Origin: Hymenobacter siberiensis
GTDB lineage: Bacteria; Bacteroidota; Bacteroidia; Cytophagales; Hymenobacteraceae
DNA: 64,000 nt
Assembly: GCF_018967865.2 (NCBI RefSeq)
Contig: NZ_JAHLZY020000001.1
Span: 558,001-622,000 of the forward strand
Reading direction: 5' to 3'
The notes beneath the pieces were generated by a model, which saw only the letters and a list, made by a program, of their open reading frames with translations, had not been told where the DNA came from and searched no databases. Shown piece by piece: positions 35,729-44,762 of this stretch (within the stretch, counting starts at the first letter, position 1; each line of letters begins with the position of its first letter). A program made the position numbers and the translations under genes.

Positions 35729-36776
35729 TAGGACTTACGCAAAAGGTGTAACTTGAAAGGAAAAGCCATGAAAGTGACCGCACAACTTTATGGGCAATTT
35801 TTGGTGAGCAGCCAGGTGAATTACACGGGCACGTACCTGGCCGACCATCTGGAGGGCTTGACGCACGACAACGTGCGCTATTTTCTCAAGACCCGGCATT
35901 TCACGCCCCGTCAGCTCTGGCAGCAGGTGCGCCCGCAGGTGGTGTTCAGCGCGCGGGGCTACGTCTTGTTCGACGACACGGTGCTCGATAAGCACCACAG
36001 CCGACGCATCGAACTGGTCCGCCGCCAGTACAGCGGCAACGCCCACGGCGTGATTGCCGGCATCGGCCGTCACCTGCGTGTACGTCAACCCCGAAACCGA
36101 CCAGTTCTGGCTCCTTGATTACCGCCTCTTCGCCCCCGACGTGGACGGCAAGACCAAGCTCGAGCACGTGGCCGACATGCTCGCGCAGTTGGCCCCGCGC
36201 GGCATTACCTACCGCACGGTCTTGATGGACAGTTGGTACGCCACCACGGCCCTGTTCAAGTGGCTGCTGGCAGCGGGCAAGACGTTTTATTGCCCGCTGA
36301 AAAGTAACCGCCTCGTCGATGATTCCGGCGGCCAAGAGCCCTACCAGCCGGTGGGCTGCCTGTGCTGGTCGAACGAGGAGATAGCGCAAGGCAAAATGCT
36401 GAAAGTAAAGGGAATGCCCGAAGACTGCAAACTGAAACTCTTCCGTGTACTGGTGTCCACCCACCGGACGGACTACCTCGTGACCAACGAGGTGGAGCCC
36501 CGCGAAACGGCCGCTGCCGAACAAGAAAGCAGCGTCCGTTGGACGATTGAGCAGTTTTACCGCGAACGCAAGCAACTCACCGGCGTGCAGGCCTGCCAGT
36601 GCCGGCTGGCCCGCAGCCAACGCAACCACATCGCCCTGGCCGTGCGGGCCTGGACATGCCTCAAACAAGCCGCCTACCAGACCCAAAAAACGGTGTATCA
36701 ACTCAAACAAGGGTTCTTAGATGAATATATGCGACACGAATTGAGGCAGCCCACGCTGGCGTTTACGTAAGTCCTA
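35729..36776 (+). mobile_element. Insertion sequence with TAGGACTTACG terminal repeats
   Basis: 1048 bp. Both ends carry TAGGACTTACG (35729-35739, inverted at 36766-36776), with further matches inward (15 of 16). A DDE transposase in two frames fills the interior. No target duplication longer than TA is visible, which fits either an element with TA target use or loss of one flank by deletion. It sits between two unrelated gene remnants. Confidence 0.75.
35768..36770 (+). pseudogene. DDE transposase, frameshifted
   Basis: The first frame, from the Met of MKVTAQLYGQFLV at 35768, encodes about 100 residues with the first catalytic region VLFDDTVLDKHHS. At about 36055-36075 the frame changes by +1; the second frame (to 36770) continues VTCVYVNPETDQFWLLDYRLF, then MDSWYATT and the C-terminal WTIEQFYRERKQLTGV. 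Joined, this is a full transposase of the IS4/IS701-like DDE superfamily of about 330 residues. There is no slippery A-rich site at the junction, so an inactivating indel is more likely than programmed shifting. Confidence 0.75.
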
Positions 36777-37340
36777 ACATTCTTGTCGGGGTAGTTGTAG
36801 ATGCCGGCTATCATATCCAGAATGATGTGGGCCGGCTCGGTGCCCGGAAACGTGTATTGTTGTAAGCCCACGCGGGTGGTGGCCGTGCGCTCGGCGAGGA
36901 TGTTGTGGTCGTCGAACTTCACCCGGTAGTAGGCCGGCTCGGCCACCTCGTTCTGGTGCGAGAAGGCGGAGCGGTATCCGGTCCGGGGCCGGTTGGCGGG
37001 GCCGGGAGCTGGAGTGGGCCGGTGGTGGGCATGAGCAGGAAATCACCCAAATTGGAGTGCCCCGTGCCGCTAAAGTGGGTATGATTGAAGCCGGCGATGC
37101 TTCGGGCGTCGTAGTGATGCCCCGCGCAGGACTGGTAGCCGTCGGGGTATACTTGGCGTTCAGCTCGTAGCTGAGCGTGGCGGTTTCGGGCTAGGACTGC
37201 ACAATGCCGTAGGGCATAGTAGCGCTGGGGTAGGTGTGGCCCATCTTCTGCGTGCCCACCATGGGGTGCAGGTACTGGACGTGGTTTTCGAAGACTTTTT
37301 GGGCGGTGGCAGCTGCGGCGGCGAGCAGCAGGAGTTTCAT
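36777..37340 (-). pseudogene. GH92 alpha-mannosidase remnant
   Basis: On the minus strand from 37340: signal-like MKLLLLAAAAATAQ, then VQYLHPMVGTQKMGHTYPS and ATMPYGIVQS, the conserved start of family 92 mannosidases (usually ending G.VQLSP). A TAG stop follows at about 37191. The frame changes at least twice afterwards, with family-like text in different frames (NHTHFSGTGHSNLGDFLLMP, then YRVKFDDHNILAERTATTRV and TFPGTEPAHIILDM). It ends abruptly at the IS near 36777, leaving under a quarter of a normal GH92 protein. Clearly non-functional. Confidence 0.8.
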
Positions 37341-37379
37341 GAGACGCAAGGTAAGAAAGGCCCTTGCGTGCACCGCGCC

Positions 37380-38096
37380 CTAGTGCAGCCGTTCCGTAAG
37401 CTGCTCGTGCAGCGCATCCACTACGCGCCCGATTTCTTCCTGCGTTGAGGTACGGTAGGCTACAGCGGTATCGGTTTCGGAGCTTTCTTCCCATTTAGCC
37501 AGCTCAGCCAGCTCAGCCAGCTCAGCCAGCTCAGCCAGGGTGTCAAGGCGGTTCACGGAGGCCTCAATCTGGTCGTAGAGGTCGGTATTTTCCAACTGAA
37601 TGCGCAGGTCCAGCAGGCGTATCACAATGTCGGAAAGGCGCTCCAGCAGTGCCTGTTCTTCGGTGCCGAAGTACCGGGGCAAGCGGTCAATTACGCACAA
37701 CACGCCCACCGGAAAGCCGCTGGCCGTGCGCAGCGGGCTGCCGGCATAAAACTGTAGATTCATCCGTTGCACGAAGCCGGGTTCGGCCAGCTCGCAGGGG
37801 GCGGTTTCGAGGTTTTCGAACACTGTGGTATCGCCTTGCAGAATGGCGACCGAGCACAGGCTCTCGTCGCGGGGCTCCCGGGCGGTGCCGGCGGGCAGGC
37901 CCACGTTTAGCCGAAACTGCACGGTGCTTTCTTCCACCAGCGCCACAATGGCAATGGGCACGTTGAAAAGCATAGCCGTGAGCCGAATCAGGTCATCGAA
38001 CAGCGGGTTTGGAATGGAGGTAATGAGCTGATACGGGCGCAGAGCCTGCAGCCGGTGCGCCTCGTCGGCGGGGCGGCGGGGGTAGGAGTTAGCCAT
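37380..38096 (-). CDS. GAF-domain protein
   Basis: 238 aa. A single GAF domain covers about residues 30-165 (LFNVPIAIVALVEESTVQF, ESLCSVAILQ, FYAGSPLRTASGFPVGVLCVID). This subtype is common in Bacteroidota and cyanobacteria and binds small ligands or chromophores. The C-terminal 70 residues contain a LAELAELAELAELA repeat encoded by four perfect 9-bp units (37501-37536), giving a short coiled-coil-like helix, then an acidic linker. No output domain is present, so it may act as a partner protein. Start taken at MANSYPRRPADE; the frame is open seven codons further. Confidence 0.8.
   Translation of the reverse strand: MANSYPRRPADEAHRLQALRPYQLITSIPNPLFDDLIRLTAMLFNVPIAIVALVEESTVQFRLNVGLPAGTAREPRDESLCSVAILQGDTTVFENLETAPCELAEPGFVQRMNLQFYAGSPLRTASGFPVGVLCVIDRLPRYFGTEEQALLERLSDIVIRLLDLRIQLENTDLYDQIEASVNRLDTLAELAELAELAELAKWEESSETDTAVAYRTSTQEEIGRVVDALHEQLTERLH
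37501..37536. repeat. 9-bp tandem repeat in the GAF gene
   Basis: Four perfect copies of AGCTCAGCC in tandem, in frame, encoding repeated Leu-Ala-Glu. Copy-number changes would keep the frame but alter helix length. Confidence 0.8.
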
Positions 38097-38318
38097 GATG
38101 AAGTGAACGAAGCACAAGGACCGCCGGGAGCTGCCAAAGACTTGTTTTTATACAATACACTGCAAATATTATGGTGTTAACCAGAAGTATATCGGGGGTA
38201 TTTTGCTTGCTACGGTTCAAGCTTGCGTCTGAAATCAGGGGGATAAAAGATAGGAGCGGTGGTCCTTTTTTTTTCCTTGGCGCAGCAATTTGCCCGGCCT
38301 AATGCGGTAATTTCAGCC

Positions 38319-38828
38319 ATGAATAACTGCCTGCACTGCGGTGCTAAAATTGCTAACGCAAAGTATTGCTCCCGCTCGTGCGCTAACCGTGTAAACGGAC
38401 ATCTATTTCCCAGCCGCAAACCCATTGCTCGCAGCTGCAAGCATTGCGGCGCCGCACTGCAAACCCGGCGTACTACTTGTGATAGTTGTAACCCGAGCGT
38501 GGTTGATTGGACTACGGTATCGCTGCAACAACTCAAAACCAAAGCCCTACAACAGTACGCCGCCCAAATCCGCAGTCTGGCGCGCCTGGCGTACCGCAAA
38601 TCAAGCCGGCCCAAAGCGTGTGCGGTTTGTGGCTACGATGTGCATTACGAAGTATGCCATATCAAGCCCATTAATGAGTTTTTACCCATCGATTTCGTCG
38701 CTGGGGTGAATAAACTGACCAATTTGGTGGCGCTTTGCCCCAATCATCATTGGGAGTTCGACCACGGGCGCTTAGCTGTTGCTCTCATCACTTCTATGGC
38801 AGAAAAGGAATTTGTATCCGGTGCATAA
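38319..38828 (+). CDS. HNH endonuclease with N-terminal zinc ribbons
   Basis: 169 aa. The N-terminus has two CxxC pairs (CLHCG ... CSRSC; CKHCG ... CDSC) that look like small zinc ribbons. The C-terminal half is an HNH nuclease: CAVCGYDVHYEVCHIKPI and LTNLVALCPNHHWEFDHGRL, with the zinc-binding cysteines and the active-site His in place. Such solitary HNH proteins occur in phages, mobile DNA and restriction loci. The gene is more AT-rich than its neighbours and lies beside a decayed region and a tRNA, which together suggest acquisition by transfer. Start at MNNCLHCGAK; a tight terminator follows. Confidence 0.8.
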   Translation: MNNCLHCGAKIANAKYCSRSCANRVNGHLFPSRKPIARSCKHCGAALQTRRTTCDSCNPSVVDWTTVSLQQLKTKALQQYAAQIRSLARLAYRKSSRPKACAVCGYDVHYEVCHIKPINEFLPIDFVAGVNKLTNLVALCPNHHWEFDHGRLAVALITSMAEKEFVSGA

Positions 38829-38830
38829 AT

Positions 38831-38866
38831 AAAAATGCCGTTTTCGAATTGAAAACGGCATTTTTT
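38831..38866 (+). terminator. Terminator after HNH gene
   Basis: AAAAATGCCGTTTTC pairs with GAAAACGGCATTTTT around a short loop and ends in a T run, just past the stop codon. Confidence 0.88.
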
Positions 38867-38884
38867 AACTGTCTGAAAATCAAG

Positions 38885-38956
38885 TAGCCACGACGAGAAT
38901 CGAACTCATATCAAGCGTTTAGGAAACGCCTATTCTATCCGTTGAACTACGCAGCC
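38885..38956 (-). tRNA. tRNA-Arg (anticodon CCT)
   Basis: On the minus strand the sequence starts GGCTGCGTAGTTCAACGG and folds as a cloverleaf. The anticodon stem GGCGT/ACGCT encloses TTCCTAA, giving anticodon CCT (codon AGG); the fwd-strand complement of the anticodon is at 38921-38923. The T arm ATGAG-TTCGATT-CTCGT is normal. The acceptor stem has three G-U pairs. No CCA is encoded. Confidence 0.85.
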
Positions 38957-38988
38957 ATGCTACAAAGATAAGAACATACGCCGCCGCC

Positions 38989-40344
38989 CTACGACTTATA
39001 CAGCAGCGCGATGCCGAACGAGAGCGCCGTGAGAATAATGCCCACCAGAAAAATGGTGTAGCTGGTGCGCAGCAGGCGGTATTTGCGGGTGAGCACCTCG
39101 CCGAGGTAGTAAATGTCCGTCACCATGTTGGTGTAGAGCATGTCTTTCTGCTGCATAATCTCGCGCATGCCGCTCTGGAAATTATCGAGGTTGAGCTTGG
39201 TGAACTGCCCGAAGAACAGCAGGTTGACGCGGCGGTTGGTGGCAATTTCGGGGCTTTTCTTGAGCCAGTGGAAACTTGTAACATCGGGCTGGGCCGAGAG
39301 AATGGCCGTTGTCACCGAGCCCAGGGCCGTTATCAGGAGAATACTCACCGGAATGGCCAGCACGGGGTTGTTACCCATCAGCGGGGCCAGGCTGCCGGCC
39401 TTGCCTATTTTGGCCCCCAGGTAGGTGATGATGACCGAGATAAGCACCGCGTTGAGCTGAATCATCATGCTGGCCTTTTTGTCGGCCATGTCGCTCAGCT
39501 TCATGTGGTTCGAGTACATGGTGCGGAACATGGTTTCGATGCCGCGCTTGGGCTCGGCAAAGGTTTCGCTCTTTCCCCGGGTTTTCTTCTTGGTTTTTTT
39601 TTCCTTCTTCTTGAGGTGGTCGCGCTGGTCGTCGATGTGCTTTTTGAGGGCCTTCTTGTACCGGTCTTTGCCCGCTTGGGAGAAGTACTTGTGGGCCAGC
39701 ATGAAGTTAAGCTGCAGCTCGGTCCACTCCGGCGTGGAGTAGGTTTTGTCGAGCACTAGCTCCCACTCGGTGCGCAGCAGCTCGGCGCGGGAGCGGTAGT
39801 CGTCGCGCGCCAGGTTGCTCATGTCGGCATCGACCAGGATTTTTTGCAGCTCGGTTTCGGGCGGCGAGTCGCGGTGCGTGGCCTTAATCAGGCCCTGAAT
39901 CAGCTCGACGCGGGCTTTGGGCAGGTCGTGTTTGGCCAGCCAGGCCCCGGCCCGCTCCATGCTGCGAAACTCGTGGCCGTCGTACACATCAAGGTAGCCC
40001 GAGTCGTGAAACCAGGCGGCCAGCAGCAGGCTCTCGGTGTCGTCGGCGCTGAGGTTGGCGGCGGGGACCAGGGCGCGGCACTCCTTCACCACGGCCTCGG
40101 TGTGGCCCAGGGTGTGGTAGGTGAGCTTGGGCGATAATTCTTTGGCAAACAGGTCGGTGATGTAGGCCTGCGCCGCTTTTGTCAGGGCCGAGGTTTTGGC
40201 CTTGGGGGCTTTGTCGGCCTCTGCCGCAAGCGGCTCCTCGGGGGCGGGGGCCGCCGGGGGCGCGGCCGGAGCCGGGGTTTCCACCGATGCAGCCGGTGCG
40301 GACGCCGCAGAAGTTTCGACGGATTCGGGGATAATTTCTTTCAT
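38989..40344 (-). CDS. HD domain fused to Pycsar-type membrane effector domain
   Basis: 451 aa. After an Ala/Pro-rich start, residues about 60-200 form an HD phosphohydrolase domain: YHTLGHTE (H77/H81), AAWFHDSGY (H113-D114) and DADMSNL (D172). A basic, charged linker (KKKEKKTKKKTRGK) leads to a domain with three or four hydrophobic segments (about 296-312, 328-348 and 428-448) that begins FRTMYSNHMKLSDMADKKASMMI, the pattern of the Pycsar effector family (DUF5706). In Pycsar defence such membrane proteins are triggered by cCMP or cUMP. No nucleotide cyclase is adjacent, so the role here may be housekeeping nucleotide signalling or orphan defence. Start placed at the ATG 7 bp after a TAGCTTCG box. 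Confidence 0.78.
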   Translation of the reverse strand: MKEIIPESVETSAASAPAASVETPAPAAPPAAPAPEEPLAAEADKAPKAKTSALTKAAQAYITDLFAKELSPKLTYHTLGHTEAVVKECRALVPAANLSADDTESLLLAAWFHDSGYLDVYDGHEFRSMERAGAWLAKHDLPKARVELIQGLIKATHRDSPPETELQKILVDADMSNLARDDYRSRAELLRTEWELVLDKTYSTPEWTELQLNFMLAHKYFSQAGKDRYKKALKKHIDDQRDHLKKKEKKTKKKTRGKSETFAEPKRGIETMFRTMYSNHMKLSDMADKKASMMIQLNAVLISVIITYLGAKIGKAGSLAPLMGNNPVLAIPVSILLITALGSVTTAILSAQPDVTSFHWLKKSPEIATNRRVNLLFFGQFTKLNLDNFQSGMREIMQQKDMLYTNMVTDIYYLGEVLTRKYRLLRTSYTIFLVGIILTALSFGIALLYKS

Positions 40345-40350
40345 GATACG

Positions 40351-40358
40351 CGAAGCTA
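40351..40358 (-). promoter_or_regulatory. -7-like box close to the HD/Pycsar gene start
   Basis: On the minus strand TAGCTTCG lies six bases before the ATG. The same octamer precedes sixA (47591-47598). It differs from TAnnTTTG at one position; if used it would give an almost leaderless mRNA. Confidence 0.35.
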
Positions 40359-40492
40359 CGGCGGCGCATTTGGCCGGTCCGCCGGCTTTCAACGCGAAGC
40401 GCCCGCCGGAAGTTGAAAACCCCGGCCAAACCGCACTGCCGTGCTTTGCGTATCGGGCGCTATGGCGCCGGACCTTTGCCGGCCGGCCGCCG

Positions 40493-40500
40493 TATTTTTG
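40493..40500 (+). promoter_or_regulatory. -7 promoter box upstream of phosphoesterase gene
   Basis: TATTTTTG, an exact TAnnTTTG match, 53 bp upstream of the ATG at 40554, in the same arrangement as the desaturase promoter. Confidence 0.45.
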
Positions 40501-40553
40501 TATTTGTCCGGGTCCTGCGGCGTAGCCAGTTCTTCGCCTCGTAATTTTATTTC

Positions 40554-43500
40554 ATGTACTTATTTCGCCGGTTCACTTTTCTGCTTGCTTGCTGCCTGCC
40601 GCTGGTTGCCACGGCTCAGCAAGCTGCTCTCAAAACCCCCAAAGCGCCCAAAGAGTCCCGCGGAACCCAGCGGGAGCTTCCCGAGCCCGGCGAGTCGGAC
40701 CAGAACCCGCACACCAGCCGCCCCAACTACCGCAAGGCCGGCGTGAACTGGGCGCGCAATACGCCTCCGGACTCGACCCGCATCCGCTACCGCGTCTTCT
40801 TGATTGGCGACGTGGGTAATCCCATTCCGGTGGCCAAGGGCGGCGAGCCGAGCCTGAATTTCCTGCGTCAGGAGATAATGAAGGCCGGTAAAAACAGCAC
40901 CACCATCTTCCTGGGCGACAACGTGTACAACTACGGCATGCCTGAGGAAGGGGCCTACGACCGTAAAAATGCCGAGGAGCGCCTCACCGCCCAGCTCGAT
41001 ATTTTCCGGGGCTACCCCGGCGAGAAGTACATGACGCCCGGCAACCACGACTGGATTCAGGGCACGGCCGGCGGCCTGGAACAGGTCAACCGCGAGCAGG
41101 CCTTTGTGGAGCAGTACATGCGCAAGGACTCGACGGCCTTCTCCTACACCGGCGACTTTTTCCTGCCCCGCGACGGCTGCCCCGGCCCGTTTGAGGTGCG
41201 CGTGCAGGACGACCTGGTGCTCATCGCCCTGAACTCGCAGTGGTTTCTGACGCCGCCCACCAACCGGCCTTTCGGCCTGAACGGGGCCTGCGGGGCCGAT
41301 AACAACGATGACGTATTTGCGGCGCTGGAGGAGATTATTGCCCGCAATAAGGACAAGCACATTATGGTGTTTGCCCACCATCCGCTGTTCAGCGACGGCA
41401 TTCATGGCGGTTACTTCACGCTGGCCGACCATATTTTCCCCCTGAGCATTGTGTTCAAATACGCTTTCATTCCGCTGCCCGTCATTGGCTCGATTTACCC
41501 GTTTGCGCGCAAGTACGGCGGCATCAGCCAGGACATTCCGCACCCCATGTACCAGGCCTACCGTAAGGGGCTGCTCGATATTTTTGCCAAATACCCCAAC
41601 GTGGTGTACGCCGCCGGGCACGAGCACAATCTGCAATACTACACGGAGGGCAGCACGCACTTCATCACCAGCGGCTCGGGCTGCAAAACCCAGCACGTGA
41701 AGCCCGGTGACGGCGGCGGGGCCATTTTCTCGGATAAGGAGAAGGGCTTTGCCGTGGTGAACTACTACGACGACGGCCAGGTGTGGAGCGAGTACTTCAT
41801 TCCGCAGGGTAATGGCCAGACGGCCCGCCGCGTGTTCCGCACGCCGATGTATGCCAAAACCACGGGCACCATTGCCACCACGCCCGCCGAGCCCCTTTCC
41901 GAAACGGTGCTGACCACCACCAATGGCCAGGCCGGCGGCCAGAAGCTGCCCCAGACGGAAGCGGCCATTGAGGAAAAGAAAAAGGACAAGAAAAAGAAGC
42001 AGCAAAAGGCCGAAGCCGCCATCGCCAAGGCCCCGATTCCGACCACGCGCCCCGACTACCGCGACAGCTCCGTGACGGTGGCCATCAACGCGAACTACGA
42101 CCGCCACGGCGGTTTTCACAACTGGCTGCTGGGCGAGCATTACCGCAAGGAGTGGGCCACGCCCGTGAAATTCCGCACCCTGGACCTGGCCAACGATAAA
42201 GACGGCCTGATGCCCTACAAAACCGGCGGCGGCAAGCAAACCGCCTCGTTGAAAGTGCGCAACGAGGTGGGCTACAACTTCACCCTGCGCGGCATCGACA
42301 AAGACCCCGCCGCCGTGCTGCCCGAGCAGCTGCGCACCGGCCTGGCCAAGGCCGTGCTGCAGGACCAGATTTCGGCCCAGCACCCGTATGCGTCGTTTGT
42401 GCTGCCGCCGCTGGGCACGGCAGCCGGCATTCTGCACACCAACCCGGTGCCGGTCTACATTCCGCAGGACCCCTTGCTGGGGCAGTACTACGCGCAGTTT
42501 GCCAACCTGCCCGCCGCCTTGGAAGAAGACGCCAAGGACAGCCAGGACAATGTGGCCAGCCTGGGCTTCGCCAAAAACCTGGTGGGCACCGAGAAGATGC
42601 TGACCCGCCTGCTCGACGACAACGACAACCAGGTGAACCAGAAAGCCTTCGCCCGCTCGCGCCTCTTCGATATGTGGATTGGCGACTGGGACCGGCACGA
42701 GGACCAGTGGCGCTGGAGCGAAACGAAGGATAAGGGCGGCGACCGCACCTTCACGGCCGTGCCCGAAGACCGCGACATTGCCTTCTTTAAGGGCGATGGC
42801 GTGCTGCCCTATATCATTTCGCGCAGGTTTGCCATCCGCAACTTCCAGAACTTCGGGTATGACTACGCCGACTATAAGGGCCTGAACCAGACCGGTATGA
42901 GCAACGACCGGGTGTTTATGAGCGCCGTGACCCGCCAGGACTGGATAAAGGAGGCCGATTACATGAAAGCCCACCTCACCGATGAGGTAATCGAGAAGGC
43001 CTTCCGCGATAAATGGCCCAAGGAAATTTACGACCTGCACGGCAAGGAAATCATCGCCAAGCTGAAAAGCCGCCGCGACCTGCTGCCCGACGTGGCCGGT
43101 AAGTACGCCGACTTATTGGCCGAAATAGTGGAAGTGCGCGGCTCCAAAAAGAACGAGAAGTTTACCGTGGAGCGCCTTGCCGACCGCAAAACCCGCGTGG
43201 TGATGCAGAAGATTAACAAGGATGGCAAGCTGACCAAAATCCTCTACGACCGCACCTTCGACGATGCCGTGACCGACGAGGTACGCCTCTACGGCATTGC
43301 CGGCAAAGACGTGTACGACGTGAAGGGCGACGTGAAGCGCGGCGTGAAGCTGCGCATCATCGCCGGTACGGGCCGCGACTCCATCACCACCCGCGACCAC
43401 GTGGGCGGCCTGCTCCACAAAACCCAGATTTACGACGCCGATTCCGGCAACGTTATCAACACCAGCTCCGAAGCCCGCCAGCGCCTGGAGCCCGGCTACG

Positions 43501-44681
43501 AGGTGAGCCGCTACGACTACCCGCACCGCTTTGACCTGAAGGATTACCGTCTCGACTACGTGGGCCCGGCCCTGTACTTCGGCTACAACATTGACGATGG
43601 CGTGCTGCTGGGCGGCGGCGTGACCTACCGGCACTACGGCTTCCGCCGCGAGCCGTATTCGTGGGAGCAGAGCATCACGGCCAACTTCGCGCCGGCTCGC
43701 GCGGCTTACAACATCCGCTACATGGGCCAGTTTACCCGTATTTTCAAGAATACCGACCTGCACATTGCCGCCCAGTACTACGGCCCGCAGCTGCTGTACA
43801 ACTTCTTCGGCATTGGCAACAACACGGTGAACCTGGCTACCAAGGATGAGAACCGGGGCGTGGTTACCAACCGCAGCGTGAACAGCGCCTACCGCGTGCG
43901 CTTCAACCGGCTCACCATTGCGCCCACCTTCGAGCGCAAGCTGTTCAACTTCCTTAAGTTCGGCATCGGGCCGCAGTACGACCAGTTCCGCATCGAGCAA
44001 GACCCCATCGGCTCGGTTATCAAAGACAGCCTGACCAACAAGAGCGGGGTGACCACCTACGAAAACCGCCGCTTCGGCGTGCGCGCCTCCGATTTCCAGA
44101 CCAACCAGTACCTCGGCGGCCTGATGTACCTGAACCTCGACGCCAGCTCCTCGGCCAAAAACCCCCGCATCGGCCTGCGCTGGTACAACGAGTACCAGTA
44201 TAACTGGCAGCTCAACAGCGAAAGCCTGAGCTTTGGGCGCTTCAGCACCGAGGTACGGGCCTACCTCACGCCCAACTTCCCCTTCCACCTCACCTACGCT
44301 GGCCGCATTGGCTACCAGCACAACTTCGGCGACTACCGCTTTTACCAGGCCAACACCTTGGGCGGCACCACCAACCTGCGGGGCTACCGCCGCACCCGCT
44401 TCGCGGGCCGCACGGCTGTGTATGCCAACTTTGAGCCGCGCCTGGAGCTGTTTTCCTTCAATGCCTACCTCTTCCCCGGCAAGTTTGGCGTGATGGGCCT
44501 GGCCGATATCGGCCGCGTATATTCCGACAACGACACCGGCACTTATACCGGCCTAAATGCCTTCCACAGCGGTTTCGGCGGCGGCATCTACGTCGATATC
44601 CTCAAGGCAGCCATCATCAATGCCACCTACTCGGTAGGCGAGGAGAAGCTGGTGTTCGTCGGGTTCGACTTCCTGTTCTAA
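40554..44681 (+). CDS. Calcineurin-like phosphoesterase fused to outer-membrane barrel
   Basis: 1375 aa. Signal peptide MYLFRRFTFLLACCLPLVATAQ. Residues about 75-400 are a metallophosphoesterase with all metal-binding motifs: IGDVGN (D86), LGDNVYNYG, TPGNHDW (163-167), FAHHPLFSDG and AAGHEHNLQ. A Lys-rich hinge (about 475-495) follows, then a middle region containing DMWIGDWDRHEDQWRW, a pattern seen in atypical kinase-like folds. The last 400 residues resemble the BamA/TamA surface-antigen barrel (NTLGGTTNLRGYRRTRFAG) and end in FVGFDFLF with a terminal Phe. The protein probably displays a phosphatase in the periplasm or on the surface, anchored by its own barrel. Substrate unknown. Confidence 0.82.
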   Translation: MYLFRRFTFLLACCLPLVATAQQAALKTPKAPKESRGTQRELPEPGESDQNPHTSRPNYRKAGVNWARNTPPDSTRIRYRVFLIGDVGNPIPVAKGGEPSLNFLRQEIMKAGKNSTTIFLGDNVYNYGMPEEGAYDRKNAEERLTAQLDIFRGYPGEKYMTPGNHDWIQGTAGGLEQVNREQAFVEQYMRKDSTAFSYTGDFFLPRDGCPGPFEVRVQDDLVLIALNSQWFLTPPTNRPFGLNGACGADNNDDVFAALEEIIARNKDKHIMVFAHHPLFSDGIHGGYFTLADHIFPLSIVFKYAFIPLPVIGSIYPFARKYGGISQDIPHPMYQAYRKGLLDIFAKYPNVVYAAGHEHNLQYYTEGSTHFITSGSGCKTQHVKPGDGGGAIFSDKEKGFAVVNYYDDGQVWSEYFIPQGNGQTARRVFRTPMYAKTTGTIATTPAEPLSETVLTTTNGQAGGQKLPQTEAAIEEKKKDKKKKQQKAEAAIAKAPIPTTRPDYRDSSVTVAINANYDRHGGFHNWLLGEHYRKEWATPVKFRTLDLANDKDGLMPYKTGGGKQTASLKVRNEVGYNFTLRGIDKDPAAVLPEQLRTGLAKAVLQDQISAQHPYASFVLPPLGTAAGILHTNPVPVYIPQDPLLGQYYAQFANLPAALEEDAKDSQDNVASLGFAKNLVGTEKMLTRLLDDNDNQVNQKAFARSRLFDMWIGDWDRHEDQWRWSETKDKGGDRTFTAVPEDRDIAFFKGDGVLPYIISRRFAIRNFQNFGYDYADYKGLNQTGMSNDRVFMSAVTRQDWIKEADYMKAHLTDEVIEKAFRDKWPKEIYDLHGKEIIAKLKSRRDLLPDVAGKYADLLAEIVEVRGSKKNEKFTVERLADRKTRVVMQKINKDGKLTKILYDRTFDDAVTDEVRLYGIAGKDVYDVKGDVKRGVKLRIIAGTGRDSITTRDHVGGLLHKTQIYDADSGNVINTSSEARQRLEPGYEVSRYDYPHRFDLKDYRLDYVGPALYFGYNIDDGVLLGGGVTYRHYGFRREPYSWEQSITANFAPARAAYNIRYMGQFTRIFKNTDLHIAAQYYGPQLLYNFFGIGNNTVNLATKDENRGVVTNRSVNSAYRVRFNRLTIAPTFERKLFNFLKFGIGPQYDQFRIEQDPIGSVIKDSLTNKSGVTTYENRRFGVRASDFQTNQYLGGLMYLNLDASSSAKNPRIGLRWYNEYQYNWQLNSESLSFGRFSTEVRAYLTPNFPFHLTYAGRIGYQHNFGDYRFYQANTLGGTTNLRGYRRTRFAGRTAVYANFEPRLELFSFNAYLFPGKFGVMGLADIGRVYSDNDTGTYTGLNAFHSGFGGGIYVDILKAAIINATYSVGEEKLVFVGFDFLF

Positions 44682-44732
44682 TGTATTGTTAGTGCAGGGT
44701 TTATGGCCGACTAATAATGACTTATCCCTCTG

Positions 44733-44762
44733 AGAGCCGTCCACTTGGGCGGCTCTTTTGTT
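44733..44762 (+). terminator. Terminator after phosphoesterase/barrel gene
   Basis: AGAGCCG pairs with CGGCTCT around a ten-base loop, followed by TTTGTTTT, about 50 bp past the stop codon. Confidence 0.8.

Noticed and set aside
36040..36080. Programmed frameshift in the transposase at 35768-36770
   Set aside because: No slippery heptamer or stimulatory structure is evident at the frame junction, and the shift is +1; an inactivating indel is simpler.
40560..43040. 826-codon minus-strand open frame within the phosphoesterase gene
   Set aside because: Antisense to a gene with clear motifs; its translation is low-complexity Val/Gly/Ala/His-rich, with no family features.
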